Source: Casuarius casuarius (lineage: Eukaryota; Chordata; Aves; Casuariiformes; Casuariidae). Taken from it: a stretch of DNA of 64,000 nt. Where the stretch lies: assembly GCA_003342895.1 (NCBI GenBank), contig PTFA01000081.1, forward strand, positions 2,556,181 through 2,620,180, written 5' to 3'. Positions 9,983 to 21,515 of this stretch are shown here, piece by piece. The notes beneath the pieces were generated by a model that saw only the letters and a list, made by a program, of their open reading frames with translations, made no database searches and was not told the DNA's origin. The translations under genes were made by a program, and so were the position numbers. Position 1 is the stretch's first letter, and every line of letters starts with the position of its first letter.

Positions 9983-11639
9983 TATTTTGCGTGTGCATCC
10001 AGCTCGGCGAGGCTGGGGCTGAGCAAACACAGCAGAGGTTTTTGTAGCGTCCAAGACTTTCAAAAACAGAGTGCCCTTTTCATATGAAAAACTCAGACCA
10101 TAGTCAGGGCTGAACAGTGTCTTCTTGACTCTCCCGTGCTCTCTCCTGGCACAGGGGAACCTATATAAAGAAAATTGGCTGGCTCTTGAAAAGCATAAAT
10201 TAGAGGAACTTGCTGGGGGGGGGGGGGGGAGGTTTCTGAGTCCCGTCAGGGCTCGAGAAGGAGTTCAAACGTTTTGTTCTTCAGCTGCTGGAGATAAAAG
10301 TTCTGGTACATTCAATTCCCGCTTTCTGCTGCTGCCAATAAGCAGGGGGGCTTCTTCCTCAGCCTCTTACCACCGCAGAAATAACAGAGATAAAGCAAGC
10401 AAAACAAATAAATGCTTTGTGGCTAGAATAGATAATAATTTCACCAGCTGAATATTAAAATATCAAAGCTCAAGGAAAGGATATATAATTATGGGCCTTT
10501 GAAGTTCAGTAAAGGTCTGTTTCATCAACATGGTAGCTAGTATTTCAAATGCAAAGATAGAACGATAACAGTGCCCTGGCATTTCTGAGCCGCCGAGGGT
10601 ACGTTCGGAGAAGGAAGCTCTTTGAGACAGAAGCCATTCAGGCTGTGCTGATGAATTACCCTGCCATTAAATGATCTGTCACTGACAGGAGAAAGTTTCT
10701 CAGCATCGTTTTCCTCTGCTTTACTCTTGTGTTTTTCTGACTTCTTTAAAGAAGGATTTATGCGTGGCTGGTAAGAGCAGTTGACCTGCAGCACTCGGAA
10801 ATGAAAGGCCCCTGTGTGCTTAGGTACTCTCCAACTAGCCCCAGACAACACAGAAGATGCAAATNGCCCGAGTGCAATAACACGGGGTGGAAGTTTATTT
10901 GCTTGATCCCAGTTACCAGACCTGGGCCAGGGTTAAAGCGNTTAGCAGCTGATCAAAACCCCCGAAGTTCTGCATGGCGAAAACTGGAAAAGCGGAGATT
11001 CAGAAAAATCACGGTTATTTTATTTTTTAGCAGACTATCATCACATTTGGGTGCGTGTTTCCTATTTTTAAATTACCATCCAATCCGGTTATGTGGTTGG
11101 GGAAAGACAAGCAAGGTCCCTCCGCTGNGTGTCACTGGAAGAGGAGCTTTTATTTGCAGGCTGGGATGCTGCGTGACCCCGCGGCTTCCTCTTAGGGCTT
11201 TAGTAGCCCCACTTTCCCACTGGCCTGGCCAGAAAGCCAAGCTTGTATGCTCAAGCGGAGACCTTGTAGAAGTGTAAGAAAAGTACAAATANCTGATATC
11301 ACAGGTAAAGTGTGCTGGTGCTTTTTGGTTCAAAGTGGGAATCAGCCTAGGGGGATAAATGCCCTGGTCTTTTCCAGCATTTTGCATGCATGGGAGGTCT
11401 CGATCATAATGCTGCAAACTATGCCATGAAATATAAAAGAAAATACGTTTCAGAACTGAGCAGTTTATTTNGCTTTTGTGTGCGCGCGTTCCCCANGGTG
11501 GTGCCGTAGATGGAGGGGTTACGTGGCAATTGGAAGAGGCCAATTAAGTGGTCATTCTGGTTGACTGCTGTTTGTTTGGCTGCTTACGGCAGAGAGCTTT
11601 GTAGATAACCCAGCCGGCTCTGGGTGTGCTAAGCCGAGC
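9983..11639. other. No gene recognised
   Basis: Contains the poly-G tract at 10,215-10,229 and an AT-rich patch at 10,380-10,530. Open frames of up to 158 codons (10,801-11,277 plus; 11,073-11,543 minus) overlap head to tail and are interrupted by Ns. None shows a family signature. Confidence 0.5.
10215..10229. repeat. Poly-G run of 15
   Basis: Fifteen consecutive G residues. Long pure G runs are rare, difficult to sequence and able to form quadruplex structure. The true length may differ from that shown. Confidence 0.85.
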
Positions 11640-11760
11640 TCGAGNGCGCACGGAGCACAGCGAGGGTGTCACCGGGGACCGTGCGCAGCTGGGCAGCGGC
11701 GCGGCCGCGGCAGCGTGAAGCAACACAGCTGAGCGGCTCGGGTCGGAGGGGCTTAGAGGA
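11640..11760. other. Short CpG-rich patch
   Basis: About 120 bp with clustered CpG, including gcgcggccgcgg, flanked by ordinary sequence. It is too short for a standard CpG island but stands out locally. Confidence 0.45.
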
Positions 11761-13023
11761 GCCGGAGGTTGAGGGCAGCCTTTTTGCCAAGCATTTTACA
11801 AGGACGAAACATAATCCTGCAGATTAGTTCCACTTTTCATTTGGCCTGGTTTTATATCAACACTCTGGGGGAAAAAACTGTTGTCTCAGCACAAGGAGCG
11901 TGTTTTGGAGGAAGGCACAAATGGGGCTTCTGCCGGTGTTGCTCCCTCTCCTTTCCCTCCCCGCTACGGCATCCGTGGGGACAGGACAGCGCTCCTGCTT
12001 ATTTCCAGGGCTGGGCCGATGCTAATCCGGGTGGGTTTCTATTGCACTAGGTTTTCCTTTCTGCCCCCGCTCTGAGCAGCTTCGCGGTGATCTGCTTCCC
12101 TCCTGCCAAATAAAATGCTGTCAGTGCCGGTGGTGCGGTAGCATTGCCATCATCACCGCAGCGCAGACTGTCCCCGGTACAGCATCCTACTGTTCCCCCT
12201 ACACCAGCACCCGTCTAAGCATCCCGCCAGCGACTGCGCGTCGCTCTGCTGTGCGCAGCCAGCCCTGCTCTCTTCCCTGTCGACGGCTCGGTGAGACGCC
12301 CGATTTCCTCGGGTAGGATTCGGTCTGTGCGGGGAGCCTGGAGGATGCACAGCAACGTGTAATCCCAGCGCGGGCTGGGGTTCGAGGCCNGCTTGGAAGC
12401 CGAATGGGTGTTTTTGTCACAGGGAATGATTTACCTCCTCTATCTCTTTTTTCCCTTTTGTCTTGTCTGCTTTTATTTGAAAGCTTGTATCTTGGGTTAT
12501 GCTCTTCACTGCAACAGGCCCTTGTCGTGATGGGAGCCTTTAGGTGCTACGCTGATAAAAATAATAAATAAGAGAGAAATAAAGTAGTGACAGTTTTTGT
12601 GCAGACTCCAGTGAAAGTTTCCATCGATGGCTCCCAAGCTGGTGCGCCCCGATGATGGAAACCCCCAGCAACCCAAGGCAGGGCGTCTCTCCTGCCCCGG
12701 CACAACGGGGCTCTGCTATTTCATGGCGTTTCTCAGAACACGTCAGTAAAATAGTATCTGANGCTTGAAGAATTCACTGTATCTAAGAGGACGCTTGCAG
12801 AAGCCATGTGAGCCCCCAAGTTTAGTGATGACTTTTGGATTATAAGTGCATTAGCCCTTCCTGGGCTGCTCCAGTGCTGCATGGCTCGGGGTTTGCCCGT
12901 TGCTTGCCTCGCTTGCTCTCTTAGGANGTGTTGCTCCGGTTCCCTCCCTGCTCTCCGGTCCCACCTCGGAGCTGCAGGGGTTCATCCCCCGAGGGGGGAT
13001 GCTGCTGGGACCCTGGCNGCGGT
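11761..13023. other. No gene recognised
   Basis: Alternating GC-rich (11,900-12,400; 12,640-13,020) and AT-rich stretches. A short AT-rich part at 12,540-12,600 contains aaataataaataag. Several 60 to 100 codon frames in the GC-rich parts overlap on both strands and are judged chance. Confidence 0.5.
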
Positions 13024-13061
13024 GGGGGGGCAGTGTGGGGCGGCTGGGGGGACAAGCGGGG
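13024..13061 (+). other. G-quadruplex-forming motif
   Basis: Four G runs of 7, 4, 6 and 4 (13,024-13,030; 13,037-13,040; 13,046-13,051; 13,058-13,061) are separated by loops of 6, 5 and 6 nt. This satisfies the usual G3+N1-7 pattern. The surrounding 200 bp are GC-rich but only moderately rich in CpG. Confidence 0.7.
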
Positions 13062-14045
13062 CCACCCCGGTGCTGGGGCAGCCCCCTCTCCCCATGTGCA
13101 TGGAGGACTCGGGATGCAGGTCTCCCCGGAGAGCCTCTTCATCCCGGCGCTTGTCAGCCCTGGCTGTCCTCTGGGGTCATGCAGGCAGCCCCATAAATCG
13201 AAACCTGCATTATGATAACGAAATCGAAATGAAACCGTAATATAAATGAAATAGCAAACAAGGATTTCCTCTCTTCTAGGGTGGAACTGGCAATTTAAAT
13301 TAAAAAATCCCAAATCAGTGAGTGATATACAGCTCAATGGAGAGCCAGTGTGTACCGGTTCTGCTGCAAAGGCATTCGGCTGGCGATTCGGCCCTGTAGG
13401 CATTTCTTTGTGCTTAGTGTTTTTTTTTTTTTTGTCAGTCAGCTGCTTCTACTAAACCACTTTAAATTAAGTCTTGGTCAATGTCAGAGTTGAGATCTGT
13501 TTTATAGGGACGTATTTGTGGAAGAGCATCCAAATACCTGCCTCTGAACTTGTCAGTTATAACTATATTCTCAGCAGACGTTGAAAGCCATAAACCTCAT
13601 GCTGAGGGCTTTGAATATCACTTAAGAGCTTAAGCCATGTTCTTGGAATGAGTTTATGAGAAAAACCCGGAGGGACTCAGCAGCAGGCACTGGGAACTGG
13701 ATCTCCTTTTCCTTTATTCTAGCTGGGGGGAATGAATCCCCACTGATCGAAATGGCAAAGCCTTTTCCAAACAGAGCAGCACTTACCTTACAGGAAAACT
13801 CCCAGAAATATTGGAAACCCAAATGTTGTCTCAAGCTAAGATCAACACGATGGCGTGAGAGGTGGGATGGCTTGGTTGGAGCAATGGGAGAAGCACTTTC
13901 NTCATGCTAAAGCAGCTCGTTAAAACCAAACTAATTGCTTGGCCCTCAAATTGTCTAATAGCTGGTTGNCCTTCCTTCGGCTGGCTCTGCTCCCTTTCTG
14001 ACACCGCAGACAAGAGCAAGCATGCAGCTCTGATTTAGAAATGTC
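13062..14045. other. No gene recognised; AT-rich stretch at 13.2 kb
   Basis: At 13,190-13,330 G+C drops abruptly after the GC-rich segment. That part holds repeated cgaaa / gaaat words and aatttaaatt. A pure T run of 14 lies at 13,420-13,433. Nothing coding is recognised. Confidence 0.5.
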
Positions 14046-14295
14046 AGCGTGGTTTAGGTTAGGGAATGTTTATAATAATTATGAATTGCCTTTACGGTTT
14101 GTTTGCTTTCCATAGCAGTTGCAAGAAGACAGCAGCTGACAGCTGTGGAAATTCCTGGTGTTGCTCCCTCAGTGTAGAGCAAGATGGATCTAATTACCAG
14201 CAGCACCGTAGCATTAAATTAATAATAATTAGAAAGCTATTTGCACCTGTGCTAATGTAACACCATGTATCCCAAAGCATGTTAAATTATGAAGT
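14046..14295. promoter_or_regulatory. AT-rich block with paired E-boxes and TAATTA sites (candidate enhancer)
   Basis: Two CAGCTG E-boxes sit 7 bp apart (14,133-14,138 and 14,140-14,145). TAATTACC follows at 14,191-14,198, with further attaat/aataatt cores to about 14,235. This combination of bHLH-type and homeodomain-type sites, with no repeat and no N, is typical of developmental enhancers. The function is inferred from motif style only. Confidence 0.35.
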
Positions 14296-14386
14296 GCTTC
14301 AAATCTCTCGTGCAAAGCAGTAGGCACATCGCCAGGGTCCCTCGTGCTTAACCCTCCGGGCACCCAGGCTGTGGTGGCGTNGGCAC

Positions 14387-14425
14387 CATACATACACACA
14401 CGTACGTATATGTGTATATATATAC
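14387..14425. repeat. CA/TA-type microsatellite
   Basis: Imperfect cacaca, cgtacgta and gtatatatata units over about 38 bp; alternating purine-pyrimidine sequence. Confidence 0.75.
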
Positions 14426-15108
14426 TTACAAAAAATACCTGAGGTCCTTATGTTAAATGACTTTAAAAAAAAAGTGCATTGGGGGAAAAAAGCAGAACTG
14501 TGCAAAANCGATCAGAGAGTGTCTGTGATAGCTGCAGATCCTGCTGGCGCTGTGCGCCGCGCACCTAGCGAACGCTGCGGTTTTAGCAGATCGGCCGGCA
14601 GGCTTGCTGTCAAAAATGCGTTACAGACACCCATTTGGGGATTATTTTTGCCCATAAGCCTTAGCAGCCCAGAGATGTTTATTGAATTGATATGCTGTGT
14701 TTGCCTTGGGCGTTGTGGCGTGATTATGCTTGATGGTTTTTTGAGGAAGTAAATACACGGAAGGGAAACATGTTGGAGTCTAAACCCGACTGCCTCCACA
14801 CAAGATACTTGCTGTGGTTGAGTTTATGCCACTTGAAACTCGACTCTTTTGGTTAATTTCTGTTTATTTTTGGCATTGTCGATGGTGGGAGACTGCAACA
14901 TCCCTGCTTGAAGCTGTGTACCGTTCGTGGAAGCACAAAGGAAATAAACTTTTACTGGGGTGACACTATTTATTATTATTACTCCTAGTTATTTATTTTG
15001 ATTTTAATGGGATGGAGAAGGCCAGCCGGGGTCAAACGCACTGTGTGAGACATCTTATAGGAGAAGGTGGCCCCTACCTCAGAAACAACGGCAGTTCAGT
15101 GAGCGCCT
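14426..15108. other. No gene recognised; conserved-looking part 14.8-15.0 kb
   Basis: The part at 14,820-15,010 is AT-rich, has no N (none between 14,508 and 15,534) and includes aataaac, ttattattatta and ttttgattttaatgg. It reads like non-coding DNA under constraint, but I cannot test this. The part at 14,520-14,640 is more GC-rich. Confidence 0.4.
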
Positions 15109-15155
15109 GGGTTCAGCAGAGTGCTTAAGCCCAGCTTTAATTGCAACCACATGCG
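15109..15155 (-). repeat. Ancient amniote interspersed repeat, 'gcttaag' type (copy 2, inverted)
   Basis: The sequence ggttcagcagagtgcttaag followed by cccagctttaa resembles the reverse complement of the copy at 3.9 kb (attcagcaaagcacttaag...gcttaacttt). It is diverged and short. Confidence 0.45.
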
Positions 15156-16419
15156 CGAATCCCTTTGATGCTGCATCACATCGGAAGCTGCGATACAAGT
15201 CACCAATTAGGCGTATTAAGCGATCACATGGAGCACGGACGGCGAGGGGAGCAACGAGCTAGAACACGCATCGACACGGGCCAAATAGATAAAAGGTGAT
15301 GTTGCCGTGCGTGGATCTCTGCTTGGTCGGTGAGGACACAGGAGGCTGCCGGTTCAAAGGCAGCCCGTGCAATCTCATTAGACCTCGTGCTCAACCCGTA
15401 AGCGTCTTGAGCGCTATCCCACGGTGGTCGGAGGTGGCCGACGTGCAGATACGGGTGGCGGCGTGATCAGGACTGCAGTCTGAATGCACCTGGCCATGCG
15501 TCATGGTCGGTGGAGCTGGGAGTGTTGTTCTCANCCCCTGAAGCGAAGGCAGCGTTTGAACGTTTCACCCTGAAGCTGCCTCTGTGCTTCTGGCAGAAGT
15601 GCAGTCGTTACGCAGGTCAGCGCCTCCAGCTAGCTTTCATCTGGCAAATTTGCTACGGTGTAGGATCTGGGTCAGCAGATGGTTAGTACTNGCATGTTCA
15701 CCAGCTTGGGCTGTGTTTCGTCAAACGGGGCAACTCGCATCCATGAAACTCCCATCCGCTTCCGAAGGNGGCGAGGAGCAGAATAGCCATCTGGCATTTC
15801 CGTGCAGCAAGCTGAACTGGAACAGATTGCTAACATCTTCCACTTGTGGATCGGCATTTGCAACTGTTTGCATTTGCTTGTGATGTAACTTTTTGCACAG
15901 AAAAAGTTATTCCAGTTTTGTGTGTTTTGTAACAGATATCGCNGCGCGAGTAAATCACTGCTGAGCGACTGCCTATGGAGACGTGAGATGGAATTGCTAT
16001 TACTGCATACAGTGTATTATGTGCAGTGGTACCTGATCAGTGCTTACGGTTGGCCGAAGACTCTGAGAACATCTGTCCGTCATTAACTGAAGGCTTTTGA
16101 ATCCCTTTTTCCTTTCCTGCCTTTCTCATTGCATGAGGACCGGAGGAAATGGTGATTTTGCCAAAGCTATTTGTCCTTCGTGAACCCTCTTTGAGTGATG
16201 TGCTTTATTACATGCACGATGAAACGTCAGCTCAGTGCCTTCAAAGGGACAAGTTCTGCCATCAGANGAGTGGGTGGGCAAGAAGCGGTGCGAGCCCTGC
16301 ACGTGCTTCTGGTCGCCCGATGTGTCTCATCTGCCGAGCATCGAGCTCGGAGGCGTAAATTCGTGGGCTCAGTCCTGAGGATCTGGCCTGCAGTATTTAT
16401 GGCTGTTGTTTAACTTTAA
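15156..16419. other. No gene recognised
   Basis: GC-moderate sequence unusually rich in CpG at 15,180-15,480 for DNA with no island. A small perfect stem at 15,344-15,350 / 15,359-15,365 encloses ggttcaaa. No coding or RNA gene could be supported. Confidence 0.5.
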
Positions 16420-16765
16420 TCTCAGCCGTTCATGTGCTTCCTGGTTCTCATATAATTAGAGCGTATTAAACAGGAGCTAACCACAAGAAATATAAAAGGT
16501 TAACGCAGTTAGGAAATGTCAGTGGAATGAATACAGCTCACTAATTCGCGAGTTCTTTCCATAAATATTTCCACCAGCCAAAATATTGACTTTAACCTTT
16601 TCCATCTCCTGCATGTAAAGCTTTGTATTCCCTTGTTGCGGTAACAAATCCCTCAGAGTGTGCGGATGGTGCTCGGAACGGGGCAGGCAATTACAACACG
16701 CGGCTATGGTATTAATTAACCGGCAGAGTCAGATTTCCTGATTGTAAGGCACACCCAGCGATGGA
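16420..16765. promoter_or_regulatory. AT-rich conserved-looking block with TTAATTAA (candidate enhancer)
   Basis: Contains the perfect palindrome ttaattaa (16,712-16,719), ataattaga, aatatt and ataaatattt words, and no N from 16,267 to 16,965. No repeat is seen. Motif style suggests a homeodomain-responsive non-coding element; this is inference. Confidence 0.3.
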
Positions 16766-18064
16766 AGATGTGGACGTATCGCAAGGAGCAATGTGTTATT
16801 GTGGGAATCACAGAAATTGTTTAGGACAACAGTTTGGACCTGGTCCAGCAAACATCTAACCCAAAAATGTTTTGCTGTGAAGAGTGTAAATGTTTGTGTG
16901 CTGGGCCGTAGGGCTGAGACACATCCTGGGTCGTTGCGTTCTGCTGCTGGAGAAGCCCACGTCANGGGGTCTGTGTCATAAATTGGTCAAGACCTATCTT
17001 TAAAGGCTGTTGTGATGTTACCCCACCTGCCCTGGTGGAAGGCTCTGTCCCCTCCTGACTAATGGTCAGAAATCTTTCTGATTTCCANCTTAAATACATA
17101 CAGGGCTGCTTTCTTCCCATTCGCTCTTGTGCCAGCCTTGTCCCATAGCTTGAATAGCTCTTTTCCCTCCTGGGCGCTTGCTCCCGTGACATGTCTGCCG
17201 TCAGCAGTCCCCTCTCGGCGTGGCTGTGCTCGGCTAAGCAAACCCAGCTGTGCCAGCGTCCTCTCGCCGGGGTGGCTCCTCGGTCCCCGCGTGCCCACCA
17301 CGGCCCCCGTGCCCACTCCTCACTTCTCAGCTCCCCTCTCTTTATTGTCCAGGCTCCGTCAGGACCTTCCTTGNAGGAGGACCCACGACGGTTTCCCTTG
17401 AATCCCCACCAGACTCCTGCCCGTTTGAGATGTAGATCAATCTTTCCATGGGTCTGTAGGACCAAGTCCTAGCAACTGTACTCGCTGCTAACGATCCCCT
17501 GGGCTCTTCACACATGGATGGGGCTTGGCCTCCGAGGGACTGCACGTGCAAAACAAGCACGTCGCTCCCTTAATCTGCTTACCTACGTGCTACCTGGGGT
17601 TTCAGCTGATATGTACCCTGCATGTTTTGCTCTGGACCATCTCAGAAAACCAGTGTGTGCTACTACAGAGCAGTGGGCTGCCTCTCAGAAACGAAATCAG
17701 TCCTTTATACCGCTGAGTATTGGAGTGAAAATTCCCGATACAGTATTTTTGGATAGAGTTTGTATCTGAGTCAACGGTCCTGTGGGATGCCTGCACATCC
17801 CGAGAGCAAGTACTAGGTGTGTTTGTGTCAGAAGATACAAACCACAAATTCACATAACATCAGGTGTGCCATATTGAAACCCAAAAGTGCCTTCCCGGAC
17901 TGCCTCAGCGAAGGAGGTGGGCAGCGCCTGGCGGGATGTGGGGTATCTCTGTGTCAGCTTGTTTATACCAGAAGTAGTAGGTCATGCTGGGGTAGGACTA
18001 GCTTTGAGATAGAGGATAGATACTGATAAATCTTGATTAACTCGAACACAGTACCAGGCTATCA
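16766..18064. other. No gene recognised
   Basis: Mixed to GC-rich DNA. A minus-strand 167-codon frame (16,962-17,465) and plus-strand frames of 60 to 93 codons overlap fully in the GC-rich part; none has a recognisable domain or an unbroken reading across the Ns. Confidence 0.5.
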
Positions 18065-18178
18065 CAACTTCANGTATCCTGTTAACTCGCCCAGAGCTGG
18101 CTGGAGAATCTGTGTAATGTTGTTNGGGGCCACGTAGATCTGAGAGGTCCTACAGGCCCCTTCTGCTTTTTCAGCAGT
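18065..18178 (+). repeat. Probable CR1 LINE 3'-end fragment (weak)
   Basis: The order ctgtgtaatg, then gatctgagaggtcc, then ggccccttctgctttttcag follows the known layout of old CR1 3' ends ('ctgtgttatgcagga...gatgat...ggtcccttctggccttaaa'). The match is imperfect, and the typical terminal octamer repeats are absent. Confidence 0.4.
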
Positions 18179-19984
18179 GTTTGGTGGGTTCATTCAGTTC
18201 AGAGGATTTTATCTCATCGTTTGGCTTTATAAAGTAAATGGGATTAAGTGTTGCTTAAAACTAAGCCTTTGCCTAAGCAGTATCCTGAATTAGATGAAAA
18301 CCTGCAGACCATGAAGAACCGAGGCAAGTCCACTGCTTTGTGCTCTCTGCTAATCTTTCGTCCTGACTTATATTGTTACCTGAAAAAATGTTCCACTCCT
18401 CTGTAAATCCCAGTTGCCTGGGCACTGGTATTTTCATAATTCGAACACAGGGTATAACTGGAGGATATGAAGTCAAGCCAAATTGAAATACGTCACCTTT
18501 CGGAGTGATTGGAATCGCAGGGCCGAGGGTGGTCGATAGCCAGCACGGCTCCTTGCAAAGGAGTTTCCATCAAACCTGTGCATCCCTGCAAGAGCAGAGG
18601 ACTACGGCGGGGCCTGAACNTGAAATCTGAGATGCACACCAACACTGCCGAAAGACAGCACTTCTGTAATAATTCTAATTTTAGGCGCCGCCTGGAAAGA
18701 AGNAAGAAAGAAAATATTGCCTTTTTGACTCAGCTGCAATAGCTCTTAACAAAAATAATGTATGCAGCCGCAGGGTTACGCTGTACTACAGCCAGCACCT
18801 TGCTTCGAAGCTCCTTGCAGTTTACACTGCTGCTACACTGAATTCAACATTTAGTAAATAACATAAAAAGTGCCTCGTTTACTGTAGCAATGACTATATA
18901 AATCTGGGTTCGATATACCTGTGGATGTATTTGTGTTGCAGTCTTTGTGACTTACTGTATCTTTAACACCAATTCACAACACTTGTGTAATAACGGGCTC
19001 ATGACAGAATTCAAGATCTGCCTTTGAATGAATACAGTTTTTTATAAAGGGAACCAGAGTGAAGCAGCCCAGAGAGACATGCGCTTGGTTTTTATACGGG
19101 TTCATACTGCTTTCATCCTCCTCGGATGTGTGTGCTTCCCATTAGTGCCTTCACCACCACCTCTGCCATCTGTCACGAGCGATTTGCTTTTTCTCATCTT
19201 ATCTCTCCCAGAGGAGAACTGCTTTTGGAGAGAAGTTGCTTTGGGTTTTTTTTTGTAGAGTTTTTAAATTTCTTTGCAAGTTTACCCCCCTCGCTGCCTG
19301 TGCTGGAGGAAGCAAGCAGAAGCCTTGNCCTGGCCAGGGTGGTGTCCTTCAGCCCTGGTGAGATGCAGAGTGGCGCTGGCACCTGGGACATTTGCACGCA
19401 GAAGAGCGTTCCCGGATACTGCCGGGACCGTGTNAAGCTTTGCTTCTTTTGCTAAAGGCTTCCTGCCTTGCACGGGGTACTGCCAAACTCTCTGCAAAGC
19501 AGTGAGCGAGACTGGTCCTGCCGCTCTGTGCCAGTTCGATGGGTCAGAGGCAATCGAGGCGTCCTGACGGTAACAGATGAGTGGTTTCCCCCTGTGCCTT
19601 GGGGCATGGCTGGAAGGGGTCAGTGCGGAGGCAGCTCTGGACTCCCGATCTCAAAACCTTTGCTTAGAAAGCAGCAGCCGTGAGGTTTTGCAGCTGAGGC
19701 GGCTCTGCTCTGGGTTTTGGTGCAGTCTTTTCTCCTCAGCCGTGCTCGACAGCTTTGCTATTGAAACCCTTTCCTGCCTTCTTGTGGATGTCGGTAGCAA
19801 AACTCCAACCAACCTCCCCAAATTATCCAGGTAGAAGCTTTCATCTCTGCGGTGGTTTTTCACTTATGACTTGAAAGCTGGTTCAGGGCTGGGGAGGAGG
19901 GTAGGTGCATGCAAAGGGGTTTAAATTGCATCTGCTGGCGTTTCACCATCGCATCCGTTCACCACGGATGTACTTCCCCCTAAA
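18179..19984. other. No gene recognised
   Basis: AT-leaning to 19,050, then mixed. A T-rich tract, ttgggtttttttttg, is near 19,245. Open frames are below 110 codons and overlapping. No repeat family recognised. Confidence 0.5.
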
Positions 19985-20085
19985 AATCTCCCCGTTTAAG
20001 GCAGGCGCGCTGCAAGCCAGAAGGGCCGAGCCACTGTGCAGGCTCTCCTAACACATAATCACCTCGGGGATCATTTCCTCGGTGG
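19985..20085 (-). repeat. Possible CR1 LINE 3'-end fragment, inverted (weak)
   Basis: gccagaagggccgagccact followed by gtgcaggctctcctaacaca resembles the reverse complement of a CR1 3' end ('ttaaggccagaagggacca...tcctgtataacacaggcc'). The similarity is partial and could be chance. Confidence 0.3.
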
Positions 20086-20660
20086 AATAGCTGGAAAATC
20101 GAGTACGTCTGGCCACTAGCAAGAGGCTCCTGNAGAAATTCCTGCCTGCATCCAAAGCCGTGGGGGGACTGACCGTGGACGGTGGCCAGACGCGGCGGAT
20201 CGGCCAGGACGGCCAGGTGTTTTGTCTCTTTGAAGGCTGGCGGCACGGTGCAGCGCACCGCTCCAGGACCGTGTCATCTCGTGCTCGTTTGATGGAGGTT
20301 TTCTTCTGAGAGAGCTCCGGCTTTGGCTCCCGCAGCTAAACCGTCTCCCTGCGAAAGGTGTTTCTTATTGTGCTAATTACCAGCAAGGACCAGGAGTGAG
20401 CTACCTCTGCTGTGCCGCGCTGGAACAGTTTGGCATTGGCGTGACTTCTGAGTTGCTCTGGTTGGAGTGTTTTTCAAGANGAGGTCACGGCCGGCCTCCT
20501 CGCAAACATCCCCTCCGGCGGTACTTGCNGTACTGAGATTATTTCCAAGGTATCTCGGAGCATTTTGACTTTTCTCAGGCGAAAGAGAAAAGCAAAATGC
20601 CCCAGCNGAGCTTGGAAACCGTTGCGCTTCTTGGTTAAGAGCAAGTTATTTACTGCTATT
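20086..20660. other. No gene recognised
   Basis: Mixed sequence leading up to the CpG patch. Several Ns. A short CpG-rich bit near 20,490-20,530. No coding or repeat element supported. Confidence 0.5.
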
Positions 20661-20885
20661 CTTGGCGCGGGAGACGTTTCGCGGCTGGATTTGGCGGCTC
20701 CTCGGCCCCGCGGAGGCTCCCGCCGNGGCAGCCCGGGTGCCGGCCCCGGCGAGGGCAAGCGGCTCTGCTCTGCCCTGCGATTGCAGCGTTTTAGCTGGGC
20801 AGCCCCCCAGACAGGGGTCCCCAATAGTAAAAGAATAAAAAAACCTTTCCCCAGGTGCTCGGGTTACCCCGCGGAGAGGTAGCGC
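20661..20885. promoter_or_regulatory. CpG-rich patch / small CpG island
   Basis: About 20 CpGs in 225 bp, concentrated at 20,664-20,765 with cgcg and ccgcgg words. A plus-strand 105-codon frame (20,565-20,882) crosses it without a recognised domain. It could be a promoter or an orphan regulatory island. Confidence 0.5.
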
Positions 20886-20933
20886 TTCAGCCCTTCTAAG
20901 GGAATTAGTTGAGCAGGATGAATTTGTTGCCGT

Positions 20934-21070
20934 AATGGTTAAGTAAGGGGCTAAACTCAGGACCAGAGATGCTGAACTGCGTGTCCAGCGAGGTCAGCCC
21001 TATCTCTAGCTGAGCTGCCAGCCTGGGCAGATGGCTTTGATCTGTGAAAGGAGGTAAAATTCCTTCTTAA
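20934..21070 (+). repeat. MIR-type SINE fragment
   Basis: taatggttaagtaaggggct, then ctcaggacc, then gctgccagcctgggcagatg, then tttgatctgtgaaaggaggt follow the MIR order: 'tggttaag', 'ctcagga', 'ctgccac', 'ttgggcaagt', 'tctgtaaaatgggga'. It is strongly diverged, as expected for this pre-amniote-radiation SINE. Confidence 0.55.
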
Positions 21071-21099
21071 GAGAATATGGGCTCTCGGTGGGTGGGAAA

Positions 21100-21515
21100 C
21101 CTGTGAAATCTCTGGGTGGAAGAAGCTAAGTGTTGGTGTGTTTAATAATAATATGAAATAATAGTGTAATGAAAACTTACTTTTGCTACAACTGCCGTAA
21201 TATTTCCCTACATCAAGGTCTGCTGGATATGGTTACTGTANAGCTTTTTTTTTTCTTCACATTGCTTTGCAAATGTTATCTGACTGAATTGCCTCAGGAA
21301 CACATTAAAATTGAGGGCAAAATATTACCTTTCTCTGTTTCCTCCTAGGTAACGCGTTGCACTTTCATCCTCATTTTACATGAATGAATCCACTTCTCTA
21401 TAAAATTTCTTTTAGCATCCCGGTAAGAATCCCTTGTGGAATAGTTCATCATGTGCTGTAACATGACTACGAGGATAAGTTTGTCTTCCTTTCAAATTTA
21501 ACCTCAAAGTTTGNG
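21100..21515. promoter_or_regulatory. AT-rich conserved-looking block
   Basis: AT-rich DNA with ttaataataatatgaaataa, attttacatgaatgaat and ataaaatttc words. It directly follows the MIR piece. It contains a splice-like unit at 21,349-21,422. There is no long open frame. Confidence 0.3.
21349..21422 (+). other. Splice-site-flanked 74-nt unit (speculative non-coding exon)
   Basis: ctctgtttcctcctag (AG at 21,347-21,348) is a strong acceptor, and ccg|gtaaga (GT at 21,423) is a strong donor. All three frames between them contain stops, so it would be non-coding. A second acceptor, atttcttttag, ends at 21,415. Used with the same donor it would define a 7-nt unit, catcccg. This may be coincidence. 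Confidence 0.12.

Noticed and set aside
12881..13403. Overlapping frames in the GC-rich segment as a gene
   Set aside because: Four registers on both strands are open at once, which marks base composition rather than coding.
15344..15365. tRNA-like T-arm (ggttcaaa in a 7-bp stem)
   Set aside because: No matching D-arm box, anticodon arm or acceptor stem at the right distances.
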